NCBI GenBank assembly: GCA_964342525.1
Contig: CAYFGQ010000033.1
Coordinates: 1 to 34,803 of the forward strand
Reading direction: 5' to 3'
From: G963676205 sp964342525
GTDB lineage: Bacteria > Campylobacterota > Campylobacteria > Campylobacterales > Arcobacteraceae
Length of the DNA stretch: 34,803 nucleotides
The stretch's first letter is position 1, and each line of letters starts with the position of its first letter. The position numbers and the translations under genes were made by a program. The notes under the pieces were generated by a model. It was not told where the DNA came from and made no database searches. It saw only the letters and a list, made by a program, of their open reading frames with translations. Positions 33,595 through 34,803 of this stretch are shown piece after piece.

Positions 33595-33686
33595 ACTGTT
33601 TGGAATACACGTACAACTTCTTTTGGGAGTGATGACCCAGCTTAGAAAGACGTAGTAAAGGTAGAGTTTCTGCTCTACCTTTTTTT
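33595..33686 (+). ncRNA. Candidate small RNA of about 92 nt downstream of lgt
   Basis: A promoter with near-consensus boxes is followed within 100 bp by a strong intrinsic terminator, with no credible protein between. The predicted transcript folds: ACGU (33609-33612) with ACGU (33650-33653), partial CUU/AAG pairing, and an inner hairpin UGGG-AGUGAUGA-CCCA at 33624-33639, then the terminator stem. It is more GC-rich than the surrounding intergenic sequence. It does not show the conserved SRP RNA tip (GGUCAGG..GGAAGGAAGCAGCC) nor 6S RNA length. I do not recognise the family. Possible roles are a regulatory sRNA or a structural RNA. Confidence 0.6.
33657..33686 (+). terminator. Rho-independent terminator of the candidate small RNA
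   Basis: AAAGGTAGAG (33657-33666), loop TTTCTG, CTCTACCTTT (33673-33682), followed by more T. Perfect 10-bp stem with a run of seven T overall. Confidence 0.92.
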
Positions 33687-33709
33687 ATGTCTATTTTTAT
33701 ATATAAATA

Positions 33710-33738
33710 TTGACAATATGTACATTATTAAGTACAAT
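33710..33738 (+). promoter_or_regulatory. Promoter and operator of the yefM-yoeB operon
   Basis: TTGACA at 33710-33715 and TACAAT at 33733-33738 with a 17-bp spacer. A TGTACA core at 33719-33724 and a second half-site AGTACA at 33731-33736 lie within the spacer and -10. E. coli YefM-YoeB binds operators with TGTACA cores (from memory), so this fits autorepression. Confidence 0.7.
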
Positions 33739-33764
33739 ATTATAAATGTTAAAAGGATTTATCT

Positions 33765-34010
33765 ATGACAAAAGTTATGAGTGCTTCAAAAGCAAGATCA
33801 GATATATTTAATCTTATAGATGAAACTGCAAACTCTCATGAGCCTGTAATAATTACAGGAAAAAGAAACAATGTCGTTATGGTGTCTCAAGATGACTGGA
33901 ATGCTATTCAAGAGACATTACACCTTGTATCAATACCAAATATGAGAGAATCAATTATAGAAGGATTAGAAACTCCTATTGAAGAGTGTAGTGAAGATAT
34001 AGAATGGTAG
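33765..34010 (+). CDS. yefM: YefM-type antitoxin (Phd/YefM family)
   Basis: 81 residues. The N-terminal half has the Phd/YefM fold (KVMSASKARSDIFNLIDET, then EPVIITGKRNNVVMVSQDDW) that dimerises and binds DNA; the acidic, disordered C-terminus (ETPIEECSEDIEW) wraps the toxin. It neutralises YoeB, encoded next with a 7-bp overlap. AAAGGA ribosome site before ATG. The upstream palindrome is its likely autoregulatory site. Confidence 0.93.
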   Translation: MTKVMSASKARSDIFNLIDETANSHEPVIITGKRNNVVMVSQDDWNAIQETLHLVSIPNMRESIIEGLETPIEECSEDIEW

Positions 34011-34270
34011 AATATAAACTAGTCTACACTAAACAAGCACAAAAAGATGCTAAAAAACTATCCTCTTCAAACCTAACATCTAAAGCAAAAGAACTTCTAG
34101 AAATCATAAAACTTGATCCATATAAAAATCCACCACCATATGAAAAACTTATAGGTGATTTAAGTGGTGCGTACTCTAGAAGAATAAATATCCAACATAG
34201 ACTTGTTTATCAGGTATTAGAAGATATTAAAAATATAAAAGTTATTCGGATGTGGACACATTATGAATAA
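34004..34270 (+). CDS. yoeB: YoeB-type ribosome-dependent mRNA endonuclease toxin
   Basis: 88 residues of the RelE superfamily. YoeB catalytic residues are present: Glu in PPPYEKL (E47), Arg in IQHRLVY (R66), and the terminal His-Tyr pair in WTHYE (H86, Y87). It cuts mRNA at the ribosomal A site when freed from YefM. The ATG overlaps the antitoxin gene by 7 bp, so expression is coupled. Full length and apparently active. Confidence 0.93.
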   Translation: MVEYKLVYTKQAQKDAKKLSSSNLTSKAKELLEIIKLDPYKNPPPYEKLIGDLSGAYSRRINIQHRLVYQVLEDIKNIKVIRMWTHYE

Positions 34271-34298
34271 AAACTTTAAATTTTCTTAAGGATTTAAA

Positions 34299-34694
34299 AT
34301 GGCTATTAAAGAATATGTTATGATTATTTCAGCAATTATTGTAGTTATAGGATGGTTTATAAATAGTTATCTTAATAGAAAACATGAAATCTCTAAAAAA
34401 AGACTAGAATATAGATTAGAAACATTAAAATCTTTTTTACCAGTATATAAATCAATCACATCATCTAAACAACCATTTAAAGATGATAAGAAGCTAAATG
34501 AAAAGATAATTGATGCAAGAATAAACTTTCAACTTTATGGAAATGAAGATGAAATAAATTTATTCCACAAATTTACAGATGCTGTAGAAAAAAATGATAT
34601 TACTAATGCAACAATAAATATAAATAAATTAATAAAACTAATTAGAAAAAGAATTAGGGATGAATTAGATTTAGCCCATTTTGATTTAAATTAA
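34299..34694 (+). CDS. Small membrane protein of unknown function
   Basis: 131 residues. One membrane helix (about 5-24, YVMIISAIIVVIGWFINSYL) leads into a Lys/Arg-rich helix (NRKHEISKKRLEYRLETLKSFLPVY) and an all-helical remainder. AAGGA lies 11 nt before the ATG at 34299. It follows yoeB by 28 bp on the same strand but shows no toxin-antitoxin feature. I do not recognise a family; similar N-terminal-anchor proteins occur as accessory genes near toxin-antitoxin loci and defence islands. Confidence 0.75.
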   Translation: MAIKEYVMIISAIIVVIGWFINSYLNRKHEISKKRLEYRLETLKSFLPVYKSITSSKQPFKDDKKLNEKIIDARINFQLYGNEDEINLFHKFTDAVEKNDITNATININKLIKLIRKRIRDELDLAHFDLN

Positions 34695-34709
34695 GACTAG
34701 ATTTAAAAG

Positions 34710-34741
34710 AAATAAATATATTTCAAAAAAAATATTTATTT
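34710..34741 (+). terminator. AT-rich hairpin after the last gene
   Basis: AAATAAATAT (34710-34719) pairs with ATATTTATTT (34732-34741). The stem is entirely A/T, so this may be chance; position just after a stop codon suggests a terminator. The last 60 bases of the window show nothing else. Confidence 0.35.
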
Positions 34742-34803
34742 ATACTAAAAGTTATCCTAGTAATTTATTTTATTAGACTATTATTAATTTCTTCCAAGAC
34801 AAG

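Noticed and set aside
33595..33686. SRP RNA, 6S RNA or a seven-codon leader peptide (MTQLRKT) in the lgt downstream unit
   Set aside because: The SRP tip motif is missing, the length is far too short for 6S RNA, and the tiny ORF has GGGAG only two nt before its ATG and precedes no gene it could attenuate.
1..34803. CRISPR arrays, insertion sequences, tRNA or rRNA genes, phage genes
   Set aside because: No spaced direct repeats, transposase motifs, cloverleaf-like sequences or rRNA segments were noticed on reading; this was by eye, not by a search program.

Overview
The window looks like a chromosomal segment of a Campylobacterota bacterium, most likely an Arcobacteraceae (Arcobacter-type) species. 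Pointers are the AT-rich sequence with AGA-dominated arginine use, a Wolinella-type frdCAB fumarate reductase with all four haem-ligand histidines, histidine kinases with the 'H-x-WRQPL' H-box common in this phylum, and two blocks (pyrD / M16 protease / dapA / fabL, and argF / hemN / small protein / Fe-S protein) whose order I recall from Campylobacter jejuni. The species assignment is inference; no rRNA gene is present.

Layout. 1-2841 (minus): a signalling cluster of a receiver-like protein, a clear LuxP homologue (autoinducer-2 binding protein) and the 5' part of a LuxQ-like membrane sensor cut by the window edge. 2842-3021: divergent control region with a perfect palindrome. 3022-5506: small XRE regulator, msrB, an AAA/DUF4143 ATPase without a conventional start codon, psiE and one or two very small ORFs. 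5644-8222 (minus): OmpR-type response regulator overlapping a four-CBS-domain histidine kinase. 8418-11923 (minus): frdCAB. 12167-13624: orphan PAS-PAS histidine kinase, then a 92-nt foldback. 13836-21413 (plus): pyrD, M16 peptidase, dapA, fabL-type enoyl-ACP reductase, a haem-c diguanylate cyclase, pgsA and rseP. 21698-23022: yggS and a Crp/Fnr regulator. 23010-25759 (minus): rsmD, rny and a 5-formyl-THF cyclo-ligase. 25814-33564 (plus): TlpA-like lipoprotein, ftsY, argF, a four-helix-bundle gene flanked by inverted repeats, hemN, a small membrane protein, gph, an Fe-S oxidoreductase subunit and lgt. 33561-33686: a promoter-to-terminator unit with no gene, a candidate small RNA. 33710-34270: yefM-yoeB toxin-antitoxin pair. 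34299-34694: small membrane protein.

Most of the window is housekeeping, with a heavy load of sensing genes: a possible AI-2 receptor, two histidine kinases, one diguanylate cyclase with haem-c and Cys-rich sensor regions, a Crp/Fnr regulator and a receiver protein. The best candidates for something little described are the luxPQ-like module outside Vibrio, the putative small RNA after lgt, the redox-sensor-like diguanylate cyclase, the 92-nt foldback before pyrD and the mobile-looking four-helix-bundle element between argF and hemN. No rRNA, tRNA, CRISPR array, transposase or phage gene was seen.
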